Source of the DNA: Deltaproteobacteria bacterium
Lineage (GTDB): Bacteria; Myxococcota_A; Polyangia; JAAYKL01
DNA length: 42,119 nt
NCBI GenBank assembly: GCA_016937015.1
Contig: JAFGWT010000137.1
Coordinates: 1-42,119 of the forward strand
Direction of reading: 5' to 3'
In this document: in pieces, positions 33,995 through 42,119 of the stretch
Numbering within the stretch: position 1 is the stretch's first letter
How the letters are laid out: each line of letters begins with the position of its first letter
Notes under the pieces: model-generated
What the model was told of the DNA's origin: nothing
Seen by the model: the letters and a program-made list of their open reading frames with translations, nothing else
Databases searched by the model: none
Made by a program: the position numbers and the translations under genes

Positions 33995-34762
33995 ATGACA
34001 CTATTCAGACCATGTATTGATATTCACGGTGGCAGCGTTAAGCAGATAGTGGGATCCTCCCTCGACAACGCGGATACGGCGCTTAAGACCAACTTTGTGT
34101 CTGACAGGGATGCGGGATATTTTTCGTCCCTGTATCGCCGCGATAATCTGCGTGGGGGGCATGTGATTATGCTGGGGCCGGGAAACGAGGCGGCCGCTCA
34201 GATGGCCCTCGATGCATGGCCGGACGGATTGCATCTGGGGGGCGGCATCACGGCGCAGAATGCGCAGCAGTGGATTGAGCGCGGCGCGGAAAAGGTGATA
34301 GTCACCAGCTGGCTTTTTACGGACAGGGATTTGGACATGCATCGGGTGGAAACCATGGCGAAGGCGGTGGGACCAGAGCGGCTGGTGATTGATCTCAGTT
34401 GCCGCACCACCGACGACGGGTGGTACGTGGCTACGGATCGCTGGCAGACGATTACCCGAACCAAAGTGGATGGACCGCTGCTTCTGCTCCTTGGGCAATA
34501 CTGCAGTGAATATCTGATTCATGCGGCCGACGTGGAGGGTAAATGTGAAGGCATTGATTTGGCGCTGGTTCGGATGCTGGGAGATGCCTCGCCCATCGCC
34601 TGCACGTACGCGGGCGGCGCCAAAGACATTTCTGATTTGGAAACCGTGGCTCATGAAAGTGCCGGTCGGGTGGACCTCACCTTTGGCAGTGCGCTGGATC
34701 TGTTTGGCGGCAATCTGGTGAAATACGCAGACTGCGTGAAATGGAATCAAACCTGTGGGTAG
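33995..34762 (+). CDS. hisA: Eukaryote-type ProFAR isomerase (HisA/HIS6-like)
   Basis: A 255-residue TIM barrel. The start FRPCIDIHGGSVKQIVGSSL is the hallmark of the fungal/plant HIS6 type of phosphoribosylformimino-AICAR-phosphate isomerase, as are LHLGGGITAQNAQQWIERGAEKVIVTSWLF, DLSCR and TYAGGAKDISDLE. Common bacterial HisA starts differently (IPAIDL). The enzyme does the Amadori rearrangement in histidine synthesis. No other his gene is in the window. AAAGGA precedes the ATG. The gene is followed 67 bp later by a radical SAM gene on the same strand. Confidence 0.9.
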   Translation: MTLFRPCIDIHGGSVKQIVGSSLDNADTALKTNFVSDRDAGYFSSLYRRDNLRGGHVIMLGPGNEAAAQMALDAWPDGLHLGGGITAQNAQQWIERGAEKVIVTSWLFTDRDLDMHRVETMAKAVGPERLVIDLSCRTTDDGWYVATDRWQTITRTKVDGPLLLLLGQYCSEYLIHAADVEGKCEGIDLALVRMLGDASPIACTYAGGAKDISDLETVAHESAGRVDLTFGSALDLFGGNLVKYADCVKWNQTCG

Positions 34763-34829
34763 ACGCCGGATGATGTTTGTTTGCACTTACCATGGTTTTC
34801 AACGGTCAATTCTGTGGTACATCATTTGA

Positions 34830-36542
34830 ATGACAAACGTGCAGCAATCATCGATTTTTCATATCTATCTGATTAAACCGACCCATTACGATGACGATGG
34901 GTATCCGATTATCTGGAAACAGACGTTCATTCCCTCCAACTCGCTGGCGGTGCTGAACGCCCTTTGCCTGGATTTCAGCCAGAGACAGGTGCTGGGATCA
35001 GAGGTTGATGTCCGGATTACCGTGCTGGATGAGTCCAACACCCGGATTGTACCGGAGCGGATTGCAAAGGACATTGGTCAATCAGGCGCCAGGGGATTTG
35101 TGGGAATGGTGGGGGTGCAGACCAATCAGTTTCCCCGGGCACTGGATTTGAGTTTTCGATTTGTGGATTGTGGCATACCGGTGTGCATCGGTGGCTTTCA
35201 TGTGTCGGGATATCTTTCAACAATGAAAACACTGCCACCTGATGCGGTGGATGCTCAGGCCCGGGGCATCAGTTTTTTTGCAGGCGAGGGTGAATGCGGC
35301 CGGGTGGACGATGTGCTTTCGGATGCCTGGCATGGCCAGCTGAAGCCCCTGTACAACTATCTCGGAGATATGCCCGACATCTCCGGTGCGCCACTGCCAT
35401 CGCTTCCGATGTCAGAGATTGAGAAATCCTATGGCAATTATGCGCCCTTTGATTTGGGGCGCGGCTGCCCGTTTAGCTGCACCTTTTGCACGATCATTAA
35501 TGTACATGGCCAAAAAAGCCGGTTTCGAACTGCAGACGAATTGGAGCAGATTGTGCGTACCAATTACGCCAACGGGGTGCGTCAGTTTTTTCTGACCGAT
35601 GATAATATCGCCCGGAACAAAAACTGGCGGCTCTTTTTCGAACGGCTGCACTCATTGCGAAAAGAGGGGATGCGGTTTCGGATCCTGGCCCAGGTGGACA
35701 CCGCCTGCCATAAAATGCCGCGATTCATTCCCATGGCGGTGGCGGCAGGGATCGACCAGATTCTGGTGGGCCTGGAGAGTATGAATGCGGCCAATCTGGT
35801 TCACATCGACAAAAAGCAAAACAAAATTGAAAATTACAAAGAGAATCTGAGTGCATGGAAACGGTATCCGGTGGTGATTACCGGGTCGTACATCATTGGT
35901 CTGCCCCATGATACCGTTGAGAGTGTCTGGCGTGATGTGACGCTGATAAAAAATGAATTGCCTGTTGATGCGATATATTTCACCAATATCACGCCATTGC
36001 CTGGCAGTGTGATGCATCGGGATATGGTGACCAGTGGGGAGTGGCTTGATGGGGATTATAACCGGTACGACACCAATCACTATGTGATTCGGCATCCCCA
36101 AATGTCGGCGGATGAATGGCAAAGAGCCAATCAGGTGGCCTGGGAGACGTTCTATACCCGAAAACATATGGAAACGGTTATTCGCCGCATGGTCGCCTGT
36201 AAAAGTGACAAAAAGCTAACCACCATCTATCGTCTGGCCATCAACAGCAGCCTTGGCATTTATACCACTGTTCATCCCATCGATGGCGGACTCTTTCGAA
36301 AGCGCTATCGAAGAGACCGCCGCCCTGGGTTAAGGTCCGCATTCCCGGTGACATTTTATCTCTGGCACGCTTTCGATGTACTGCGTGCCTCCTGGCGTTT
36401 TTACCGAACGGTGCGCCACCTGCTGGGATTGTGGAAACGTCTGCAAAAAGATCCGGCTGCGCTCAACTACTCAGATGCGGCCATTGAAGAGGTGGTTCCC
36501 CTTTCAACGCAAAAATGGACTCCAGAATCGCTGGCATCGTAA
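34830..36542 (+). CDS. B12-binding-type radical SAM protein
   Basis: A 570-residue protein. An N-terminal cobalamin-binding-like alpha/beta part (about 10-170: VGMVGVQTNQFPRALDL, GIPVCIGGFHVSG) precedes the radical SAM barrel with the Fe-S cluster motif Cys213-x3-Cys217-x2-Cys220 (RGCPFSCTFC). FFLTDDNIARN, LVGLESMN and SYIIGLPHDT are usual for this class. The classic DxHxxG B12 signature is not clear, so cobalamin use is an inference. The C-terminal part (about 470-540) has a hydrophobic, basic segment that may touch the membrane. Members methylate or rearrange lipids, antibiotics or cofactors; the substrate here is unknown. It is probably co-transcribed with hisA. Confidence 0.87.
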   Translation: MTNVQQSSIFHIYLIKPTHYDDDGYPIIWKQTFIPSNSLAVLNALCLDFSQRQVLGSEVDVRITVLDESNTRIVPERIAKDIGQSGARGFVGMVGVQTNQFPRALDLSFRFVDCGIPVCIGGFHVSGYLSTMKTLPPDAVDAQARGISFFAGEGECGRVDDVLSDAWHGQLKPLYNYLGDMPDISGAPLPSLPMSEIEKSYGNYAPFDLGRGCPFSCTFCTIINVHGQKSRFRTADELEQIVRTNYANGVRQFFLTDDNIARNKNWRLFFERLHSLRKEGMRFRILAQVDTACHKMPRFIPMAVAAGIDQILVGLESMNAANLVHIDKKQNKIENYKENLSAWKRYPVVITGSYIIGLPHDTVESVWRDVTLIKNELPVDAIYFTNITPLPGSVMHRDMVTSGEWLDGDYNRYDTNHYVIRHPQMSADEWQRANQVAWETFYTRKHMETVIRRMVACKSDKKLTTIYRLAINSSLGIYTTVHPIDGGLFRKRYRRDRRPGLRSAFPVTFYLWHAFDVLRASWRFYRTVRHLLGLWKRLQKDPAALNYSDAAIEEVVPLSTQKWTPESLAS

Positions 36543-36664
36543 GGGGGCGTTTTTTGATGCGGTCTGGCGTCCCTGTTTTTTATGGACCTGATACGGACTG
36601 TCAGCCCAGGGCGGACAGGAAATTCACCGCTTCTTTCATTCTTTCGTCTGAATGTTTTCGGATT

Positions 36665-37618
36665 TCAATTGACCGAGACCAGCAGCGCAAAATCAGTGAT
36701 GCAGAAATCGTAGGCGACGGCATCATATGGGGACCCATCCACCTGAATCTGGATGGTATGAATATCATTGAGCGGTTGCCGCACGTTCCAGGGGTCGGGC
36801 AATGCGTTAAACAGATAATCCACTGGCGCTGTTCCGGTGATGTCAATATCTGCGGTCAGCGTGATTTGGCCTTTCCAGATGGGTCGCATTTTCAGGGTCG
36901 CGGGGATGATGGCCCCCTTGATGTAAAAGGATGCGCCCAAGAGCTGAAATGACTTTTCCGTATAGGGGCAGTCAGTAATTGTGTACACGGTATAATCCAC
37001 ATCCGGATCGTGGCACACCGCGACGTACGTGCCGGCTGTGGAAACGGTATACGGATCCGACCATTTCGCCACCTCACCCTTTATGCAGAAGTTGCCGTCA
37101 GTATCGAAATAGGGCTGGTGGGCGATGCCATCCTCATTGGAATAGTCGTAATGATACCACCCGCCGGGCTGCCCAAGCACGTTGTCTGCCGCGTTGACCC
37201 GCAACATGGGTATGATTGCCTGAGGATCGGGAGAAAACGGCACCCGGACGATGCCGACGTCTGAATCCGCGGTGTCTGAATCTGTTGCCGCTGTGTCCGT
37301 TGATTCCGTATCCGCGGTTTCGGTAACAGTGACGGAATCAGCCTGCGTGTCACTGTCTGAAGCGCTGTCCACAGGGAATTGAGTGGCCGTATTTGTGTCT
37401 TCGGTGGCCGAGTCCCCAATGGCTGAATCCGTCTGCGGTGGCGCTTCGGTTTCCTGTGCGCCGCTGTCTGTTTGGGGTTGTGTGTCGGTTTTTTCGTTGT
37501 CCGGATTCGGTCTGTCCCAGTACCCGATATTTTCACTGGCACTGCAGGCCGCCAGACTGAATGCCATGCAGATCAGGACGACTGACGCCACAGGGATGGT
37601 GCGCGTGCCACTGGACAT
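36665..37618 (-). CDS. Acidic-linker lipoprotein, last gene of the sigma/FecR operon
   Basis: About 317 residues from Met at 37618: MSSGTRTIPVASVVLICMAFSLAAC, with the lipobox Cys at about 25. A Gln/Asp/Ser/Thr-rich linker runs to about 120, less regular than the other SD tracts. Then comes a beta-rich domain of about 190 residues with several Cys and aromatics (PGGWYHYDYSNEDG, YTITDCPY). No family recognised; the domain could be a jelly-roll carbohydrate-binding fold, which is only an impression. The frame is open up to 37726, but the inner Met starts right before the signal peptide. It may be a main target of the sigma factor encoded upstream. Confidence 0.8.
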   Translation of the reverse strand: MSSGTRTIPVASVVLICMAFSLAACSASENIGYWDRPNPDNEKTDTQPQTDSGAQETEAPPQTDSAIGDSATEDTNTATQFPVDSASDSDTQADSVTVTETADTESTDTAATDSDTADSDVGIVRVPFSPDPQAIIPMLRVNAADNVLGQPGGWYHYDYSNEDGIAHQPYFDTDGNFCIKGEVAKWSDPYTVSTAGTYVAVCHDPDVDYTVYTITDCPYTEKSFQLLGASFYIKGAIIPATLKMRPIWKGQITLTADIDITGTAPVDYLFNALPDPWNVRQPLNDIHTIQIQVDGSPYDAVAYDFCITDFALLVSVN

Positions 37619-37740
37619 CGGCTGGTGCCATTTGTTGCGCGATCCTGGAGGGTTGACCGGGGTGCGCCCTGGGTTTTGAAACAAATGGGCGGCTGTGTGT
37701 GTTGCAGACTGCAAATGATAACCCACCTGTGGTGATACGG

Positions 37741-39129
37741 TTATTGGTCCGAAAGTTCCTTCAATCGTTTGCCAGCCGCCTGCGAGATGGGGCCAATGGG
37801 ATACTTGCTGACCAGTTTTCTGAGGGTTTTTATTTCATTTGCCGTGCTGTTTGTCAAACGATATGCCTTGGCTTTGCCATACAGTGCCTCCCGTTCCAGG
37901 GCGCCAGGAGAAGCCAGGTACGCATTGAAGTGTGTGAGCGCGAGCTGAGGTTTGTTAAGTCTTTTCAATTCAATCTCAGCCAGGGATACCAATGCGGTGC
38001 GGCTGTTGGCGGACTGGGGATAGCTGCGAATCAACTGGCGGTAAATGGTGGCGGCTTCTGACCAGTTTTCATCCTTACGCGCCTGCCTGGCAGCCTGCAG
38101 CAAATCAGCCATGGAACTGGTATCGCCCCGATTGTGGCGGATATTGCCGGCGCGATTTTGGGGTTGGCGACTATCGTCGACCTGATCGGCGGACACCGTG
38201 GCGCCAGTGATTTTAGCTGTGGCGTCACAATCGCTTTGGGTCAGTTCGCTGAATGTCTGTCCCCCATCCAGACAGCCCAGTCTGAACAGCTGGCCAGTGA
38301 CGACAGATGCAGGCGCGTCATTCTCAACCACTTTCATTCCCTGCCGACTCAGATATGCGGACTGACCGGCCCTGACCTGGGCTATGTTTTTGCGCGCGTT
38401 TCGAATCGTTACCTTCCCGCGATGGAGGTGGACATCGACATCACCTTCATCGGCCACACTCACCGAAAACAGGGTGCCAGTGACTTCAACCACGCCGTTG
38501 GGCGTGCGCACATGGAATCCCTCGCGGCTTTTTTGTGGATTAATTGAAAACAGCGCGGTGCCCTGGCTAATCTCAACCTCGTACCGGCGTTTGCCGTTCC
38601 AGAACACACGAACAGAACTGTTGTCGGCAATTCCCACGGCGATACCGGTGGGCAAGGCAAAAGCACTTTGGCCGTGCCGGGTTTCAATCCATTGCCCAAT
38701 CGGCACACTGGCGCCCAGTTTCACCGCGCTGTCACCCCAGTTCACTTCGCCCTGCAATAGCGAAAAACGGCTTTGGGGCACCAGCTGTGTGTTATCAGTG
38801 GTTGGTTGGTTCAGGTCTGCCGCTGCAATGGACTGGCGCTGGGTTGATGTTGGGCGCGTCTGAAAGAAAGCAATAACGCCAACCAGAACTGCAGCCGCGA
38901 CCGCGGTGCCAACAGCGATTGCCGTGATATGGCGGCGATGGGACCGAGGTCCAATGTGGGGGAGATTGGCGTCTTCCCAATCCGCCAGAACCGCACTGAC
39001 CATGCGTCGTCGGGTCAAATCATCAACCCGGGGATGCAGCGGTGTATCCGGATGGTCGGGACGCACATCGAGAAGCAGCTCCTCCAACCGCTCTTCTGAA
39101 ATTATCCCGTTTCTGTCAGTCGTTTTCAC
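37741..39129 (-). CDS. FecR-domain membrane protein with TPR tail (anti-sigma/regulator-like)
   Basis: A 462-residue inner-membrane protein: cytoplasmic N-terminus of about 65 residues, one TM segment at about 69-90, a FecR domain (GQSAFALPTGIAVGI, GTALFSINPQK, FHVRTPNGVVEVTGTLFSV) and C-terminal tetratricopeptide-like repeats (NWSEAATIYRQLIRSYP, AALTHF-type helices). FecR proteins pass signals from outside to a sigma factor, so this is the likely partner of the sigma factor whose gene overlaps its start by 14 bp. The TPR tail could bind other envelope proteins. Confidence 0.9.
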   Translation of the reverse strand: MKTTDRNGIISEERLEELLLDVRPDHPDTPLHPRVDDLTRRRMVSAVLADWEDANLPHIGPRSHRRHITAIAVGTAVAAAVLVGVIAFFQTRPTSTQRQSIAAADLNQPTTDNTQLVPQSRFSLLQGEVNWGDSAVKLGASVPIGQWIETRHGQSAFALPTGIAVGIADNSSVRVFWNGKRRYEVEISQGTALFSINPQKSREGFHVRTPNGVVEVTGTLFSVSVADEGDVDVHLHRGKVTIRNARKNIAQVRAGQSAYLSRQGMKVVENDAPASVVTGQLFRLGCLDGGQTFSELTQSDCDATAKITGATVSADQVDDSRQPQNRAGNIRHNRGDTSSMADLLQAARQARKDENWSEAATIYRQLIRSYPQSANSRTALVSLAEIELKRLNKPQLALTHFNAYLASPGALEREALYGKAKAYRLTNSTANEIKTLRKLVSKYPIGPISQAAGKRLKELSDQ

Positions 39130-39754
39130 TTGATTCCCCTTTTTTTATCCAGTCGCGAAGAACTGGATTTTTGGACAGTACTCGTCTCAGTTTTTTCTTA
39201 CCCACTTTTAACCGGTCCCTGACGGTCTCCTGTGGCGCATCCACGATTTGAGCGATTTCCTGTACACTGTGCTCGTGAACATATTTGAGGCGAATGACCT
39301 GTTGCTGTTTTATCGGCAGTGCGGCAATTGCCGAATTAATCTGAATTCTCAATTCCCGATTGCCAACCGTATGCTCGCCCTGTGGCGCAATCGTGTGATC
39401 GAGGGTAAGGTTTTGCAGCTGAGTTTGATATTTGCGGTATTTTCTCAGTTTTTTGTATGCCACGCGCGTCGAAATGCGACGCGCCCAGGTGGTCAGCGCA
39501 CATTCTCCACGAAAATATTTCATGGAATTGAGCACTTCGACCAAAGATTCCTGAACAACGTCCTGCGCGAACACATGGCTGTTTAATGCATAGGATACAG
39601 TGGAGACCACAGTATCGAAAATAACATTCATTAACTGACGCTGGGCTTCCCGGTCGCCGCCGGCACAGGCGGATGCCAGGTCAAATTCCTGTTCCCACGG
39701 GCTGAGTGTGTCATTTTTACTCGGTTGGATACTGTATTTTTCCACCAGCTTCAT
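39116..39754 (-). CDS. ECF-type RNA polymerase sigma factor
   Basis: A 212-residue sigma-70 family protein. Region 2 has FAQDVVQESLVEVLNSMKYFRGECALTTWARRISTRVAYKKLRK. Region 4 has IAALPIKQQQVIRLKYVHEHSVQEIAQIVDAPQETVRDRLKVGKKKLRR, the DNA-binding HTH. No region 3, so an extracytoplasmic-function type. It probably controls this operon and other surface genes under the FecR partner. AAAGGG comes directly before the ATG; spacing is short. Confidence 0.92.
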   Translation of the reverse strand: MKLVEKYSIQPSKNDTLSPWEQEFDLASACAGGDREAQRQLMNVIFDTVVSTVSYALNSHVFAQDVVQESLVEVLNSMKYFRGECALTTWARRISTRVAYKKLRKYRKYQTQLQNLTLDHTIAPQGEHTVGNRELRIQINSAIAALPIKQQQVIRLKYVHEHSVQEIAQIVDAPQETVRDRLKVGKKKLRRVLSKNPVLRDWIKKGESSEND

Positions 39755-39791
39755 ACCCTTTTAGTACTTTTTTGACTTTAAAAGCGGTGGA

Positions 39792-40994
39792 TCAAAATAG
39801 AAAAAAGGTGATCCCCACCTGAAATCCAGGCCACAGACGACGAAATTCATCGAACAGGACAGGCCCGTTTTCAATGTTGTAGGATACCATATTCATATTG
39901 ATCAGTAGATGAATATTTGCAAAGAATTCAAAATTTCTGGAAATTCTGTACTGGCATTCAAAAAAGAGTCTGGTCATAACCCCCGAAGACCAATAGCTTT
40001 TTCTCATATACGCATTTTCCGCGGTGGACCCTGGGGTGTTTTTCTGGGGCACAATGAGCAATGCCGCCCCGCCGCCCATAATCAGTGCGGATCTTTTGAT
40101 CATGGCCAGTCCGCCAAGTTCAATTGGCAAACGATTTTGTCTGGTCTCGAAATCATTTTCCCTGCTGGACAGATGACTGCTGATTCCCAATCCCAGATAG
40201 GAACGCAGCAACGGGACCGGTTGAAACCCCAGCCTGAAATTCACGGTGTGCAGCAGAGTCGGCTGGCTATTTAGGGAGTCCAGTTCATATCCCGTCTGCA
40301 GATAAACGCGGCCGGACCGCCTGGATTTGGGTGGGGATGACGGCAGCGCTGATGGGGGAGCGGGCATGGAGACCGTTGCGTCGAGCCGGGGGCGCGGCGG
40401 CGTGACCCGGGGTGTCGTCGGTGGGGCAAAGGCGTTTGACTCAAGCAGCGACTCGATTGTCGTCTGCACCACGATTGAAATCGCCTCCGGTCGGCTTTCC
40501 TCTCCCACGTCATCTATGCGCCGGGTAATGGGAGACGTCGAATCGGTATCCAAAAAGTAAAGCATGTCCCGAGTGCCGGCTTTCCAGAAAAATACCAGCT
40601 GCAGGTTTTCTGTGGTCATGAGCGATTGGGCGGCCAGTGTCTGATTGCCAATATCGGGGTCCGCCAGCTGAATCCACCGAATCCCGAATTTGATGTCCAG
40701 TTCAAACAGCCTGAGCTGAAGATTTTCCACAACCCGAAGCACTTCCGAACTGTTGTCCTCAAACACAATGAGCATGACTCTTGGGAAGTTGACTGGAGAG
40801 CGACTGGCGGCGTCGCTGCCGATTACTGACGCTGATTCCTTTGATAATGCGGGCATTGAAACGAGCCATATCAGAATGAGCCAGATGATACACTGCGCAT
40901 TGCCGTGACGGCGTGTCAGCCGAGGTGTTTCCTCGTTATTGGACGGATTCGCTTCGCCGCAGGCAGGTGGTGTTGCAATGTCAGTGTTGTGCAC
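39792..40994 (-). CDS. Exported protein with Pro-rich hinge and beta-barrel-like C-terminus
   Basis: A 400-residue protein. After a long polar start comes a signal segment (CIIWLILIWLVSMPALS, about 35-51). The region to about 195 is alpha/beta (VMLIVFEDNSSEVLRVV, LQLVFFWKAGTRDMLYFLD, AISIVVQTTIESLLES). A Pro-rich hinge lies at about 196-232. From about 238 alternating beta-strands run to a final Phe (GFQVGITFFLF), as in outer-membrane barrel proteins. The N-terminal part follows the same plan as the product of 16713-17615. It is first in the operon with the sigma factor, 37 bp ahead. It could be the outer-membrane input of the signalling chain. Confidence 0.75.
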   Translation of the reverse strand: MHNTDIATPPACGEANPSNNEETPRLTRRHGNAQCIIWLILIWLVSMPALSKESASVIGSDAASRSPVNFPRVMLIVFEDNSSEVLRVVENLQLRLFELDIKFGIRWIQLADPDIGNQTLAAQSLMTTENLQLVFFWKAGTRDMLYFLDTDSTSPITRRIDDVGEESRPEAISIVVQTTIESLLESNAFAPPTTPRVTPPRPRLDATVSMPAPPSALPSSPPKSRRSGRVYLQTGYELDSLNSQPTLLHTVNFRLGFQPVPLLRSYLGLGISSHLSSRENDFETRQNRLPIELGGLAMIKRSALIMGGGAALLIVPQKNTPGSTAENAYMRKSYWSSGVMTRLFFECQYRISRNFEFFANIHLLINMNMVSYNIENGPVLFDEFRRLWPGFQVGITFFLF

Positions 40995-41087
40995 CTCTCC
41001 AACATACCGAATCCGGGGACAACTGCAAATGGGGATTTGATTTAAAGAGTCAATTCGAAGTAGGGGAATTGGGCCAAAGTGCCGACC

Positions 41088-42119
41088 TCAAAGGTGGTGA
41101 GCAAGCCATTTTCGCGCCACATCGGGGGTAATACCCTTTCGGTTGGCGTAATCCGTCAGCTGATCGTCGCCGATTTTTCCAAGGGCGAAGTAATTGGACT
41201 GCGGATGGGCGAAGTAATAGCCGCAAACCGATGCCCCAGGCCACATGGCGCCGCTTTCGGTGAGCGAGATGCCGATTTTCCTTTCTATTTCCAGAAAATC
41301 AAACAGGGTGTGCTTCTCGGAATGGTCCGGACACGCCGGGTAGCCTGGCGCGGGTCGAATGCCACTGTATTTAACCGTCAGCAGTTCCCTGAGCCCCAGA
41401 TTTTCGTTCGCTGCGTATCCCCAGAATTCCTTGCGCACCTTGAGGTGGAGCAACTCGGCGAATGCTTCGGCCAGTCTGTCTGCGAGCACTTTGACCAGGA
41501 TGGCGTTGTATTCATCGCCGTCGGCTTCGTACTGTTTAACCAGCTCATCAACCCCGTTGCCGCAGGTCACTGCGAAAAAGCCCATGTGGTCCACGATGCC
41601 GCTATCTTTGGGCGCCACAAAATCCGACAGGGCCTGATATGCGCCTGTGTCTTTGGACATCTGCTGCCTGAGGGTGTGCACCACAAAATCAGGTGTTGCC
41701 TTGCCGGCATTGTCCCTGCTGAAGACATGAATGTCGTCCCCCACCGCATTGGCGGGAAGGATGGACAGAATGCCCCGAGCGTCGAGCAGGCGCTGGGATA
41801 TCAGTTTCTGCAGAAGTTCGTTGCCGTCATCGAACAGCTTTTTGGCCTCTTTCCCCTTTTTGGGGTCTTTGAAAATATCGGGATAACGGCCCTTCAGCTC
41901 CCATGCGCTAAAGAAAAATGTCCAGTCGATGTAGTTGGCAATTTCTCTTAGCGGAAATTCGGAAAACACCTTTTCGCCCACAAATGCGGGGGGTGGTGTG
42001 GGCGATTTTGCAAAGTCGATATGGTTGCCCTTCTCTCTGGCCGCTTCCAGTGCCAGCAGGGTGCGACCTTCCTGTCGGTTCTGGTGATTCTGTCGCATCT
42101 CATCGTATTCCGCACGGAC
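41088..42119 (-). CDS. metH: Cobalamin-dependent methionine synthase, C-terminal activation domain (partial)
   Basis: The frame enters from the right edge (VRAEYDEMRQNHQNRQ) and shows only the AdoMet-binding reactivation domain. YIDWTFFFSAWELKGRYP, FFAVTCGNGVDELV, LAEAFAELLHLKVRKEFWG, the cofactor motif IRPAPGYPACPDHSEK, and ASVCGYYFAHPQSNYFALGKI are all MetH signatures. The full enzyme transfers a methyl group from methyl-THF to homocysteine through B12; this part re-methylates oxidised cobalamin. The start lies outside the window; an ATG at 42098 is internal. It ends with LAHHL. Confidence 0.97.
   Translation of the reverse strand, partial: VRAEYDEMRQNHQNRQEGRTLLALEAAREKGNHIDFAKSPTPPPAFVGEKVFSEFPLREIANYIDWTFFFSAWELKGRYPDIFKDPKKGKEAKKLFDDGNELLQKLISQRLLDARGILSILPANAVGDDIHVFSRDNAGKATPDFVVHTLRQQMSKDTGAYQALSDFVAPKDSGIVDHMGFFAVTCGNGVDELVKQYEADGDEYNAILVKVLADRLAEAFAELLHLKVRKEFWGYAANENLGLRELLTVKYSGIRPAPGYPACPDHSEKHTLFDFLEIERKIGISLTESGAMWPGASVCGYYFAHPQSNYFALGKIGDDQLTDYANRKGITPDVARKWLAHHL

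Noticed and set aside
34001-34786. Long minus-strand frame opposite hisA
   Set aside because: Composition typical of a reverse shadow (His/Arg/Gln rich), while the plus-strand HisA motifs are unmistakable.
41079-41951. Long plus-strand frame over metH
   Set aside because: Antisense shadow of a clearly recognised MetH activation domain.

Overview
The window looks like a chromosomal segment of a Gram-negative, surface-lipoprotein-rich bacterium of the old deltaproteobacterial group (Myxococcota or Bradymonadota-like). This placement is an inference. It rests on several lipoproteins with long Asp-Ser/Asp-Thr linkers, a Cys-rich 'DNDSDGAVDC' motif, a formylglycine-enzyme-like lipoprotein, a sigma/FecR/TPR operon, a heme-binding hybrid kinase and a secreted serpin. 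No rRNA or other phylogenetic marker is present, so the phylum is not certain.

Layout. 1-6.8 kb: the 5' part of an SD-linker lipoprotein, a hybrid histidine kinase with a CxxCH heme motif, folD, a CotH-kinase lipoprotein and an internally deleted ZIP transporter. 7.0-14.75 kb: a roughly 7.6 kb integrated element in the 3' half of tRNA-Arg(CCG). It has a 72-bp exact att duplication, a tyrosine integrase, an excisionase-like gene with an in-frame amber codon, small coupled ORFs, a phage-O/DnaD-like winged-helix protein, a P4-primase-like protein without a Walker A motif, a Cys-rich TD-linker lipoprotein, and a HigB-HigA-third-gene module with palindromic operators. 14.9-20.7 kb: an FGE-domain lipoprotein with a membrane partner, a class II HMG-CoA reductase broken by an ochre codon, and a VWA lipoprotein. 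21.2-28.6 kb: SDR, chemoreceptor, aldehyde dehydrogenase, RluA-type pseudouridine synthase and a U32 (RlhA-like) RNA-modification protein. 28.8-36.5 kb: a giant VIT/VWA lipoprotein, a serpin lipoprotein, a eukaryote-type HisA and a B12-type radical SAM protein. 36.6-42.1 kb: an operon of outer-membrane-like protein, ECF sigma factor, FecR/TPR protein and lipoprotein, followed by the 3' end of metH.

How it fits together. Much of the coding capacity goes to the cell surface: six lipoproteins with a lipobox followed by an acidic or low-complexity linker and very different outer domains. The mobile element carries one of the same architecture, so it appears adapted to this host group. Several genes are damaged (excisionase, HMG-CoA reductase, ZIP transporter, probably the 3' end of the element's lipoprotein), which points to active gene decay. 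The most interesting system-level candidates are the element's stripped-down replication module, its paired 11-bp-phased integrase arm sites, and the three-gene HigB/HigA/DUF6941-like module, which resembles toxin-antitoxin-chaperone systems in layout.
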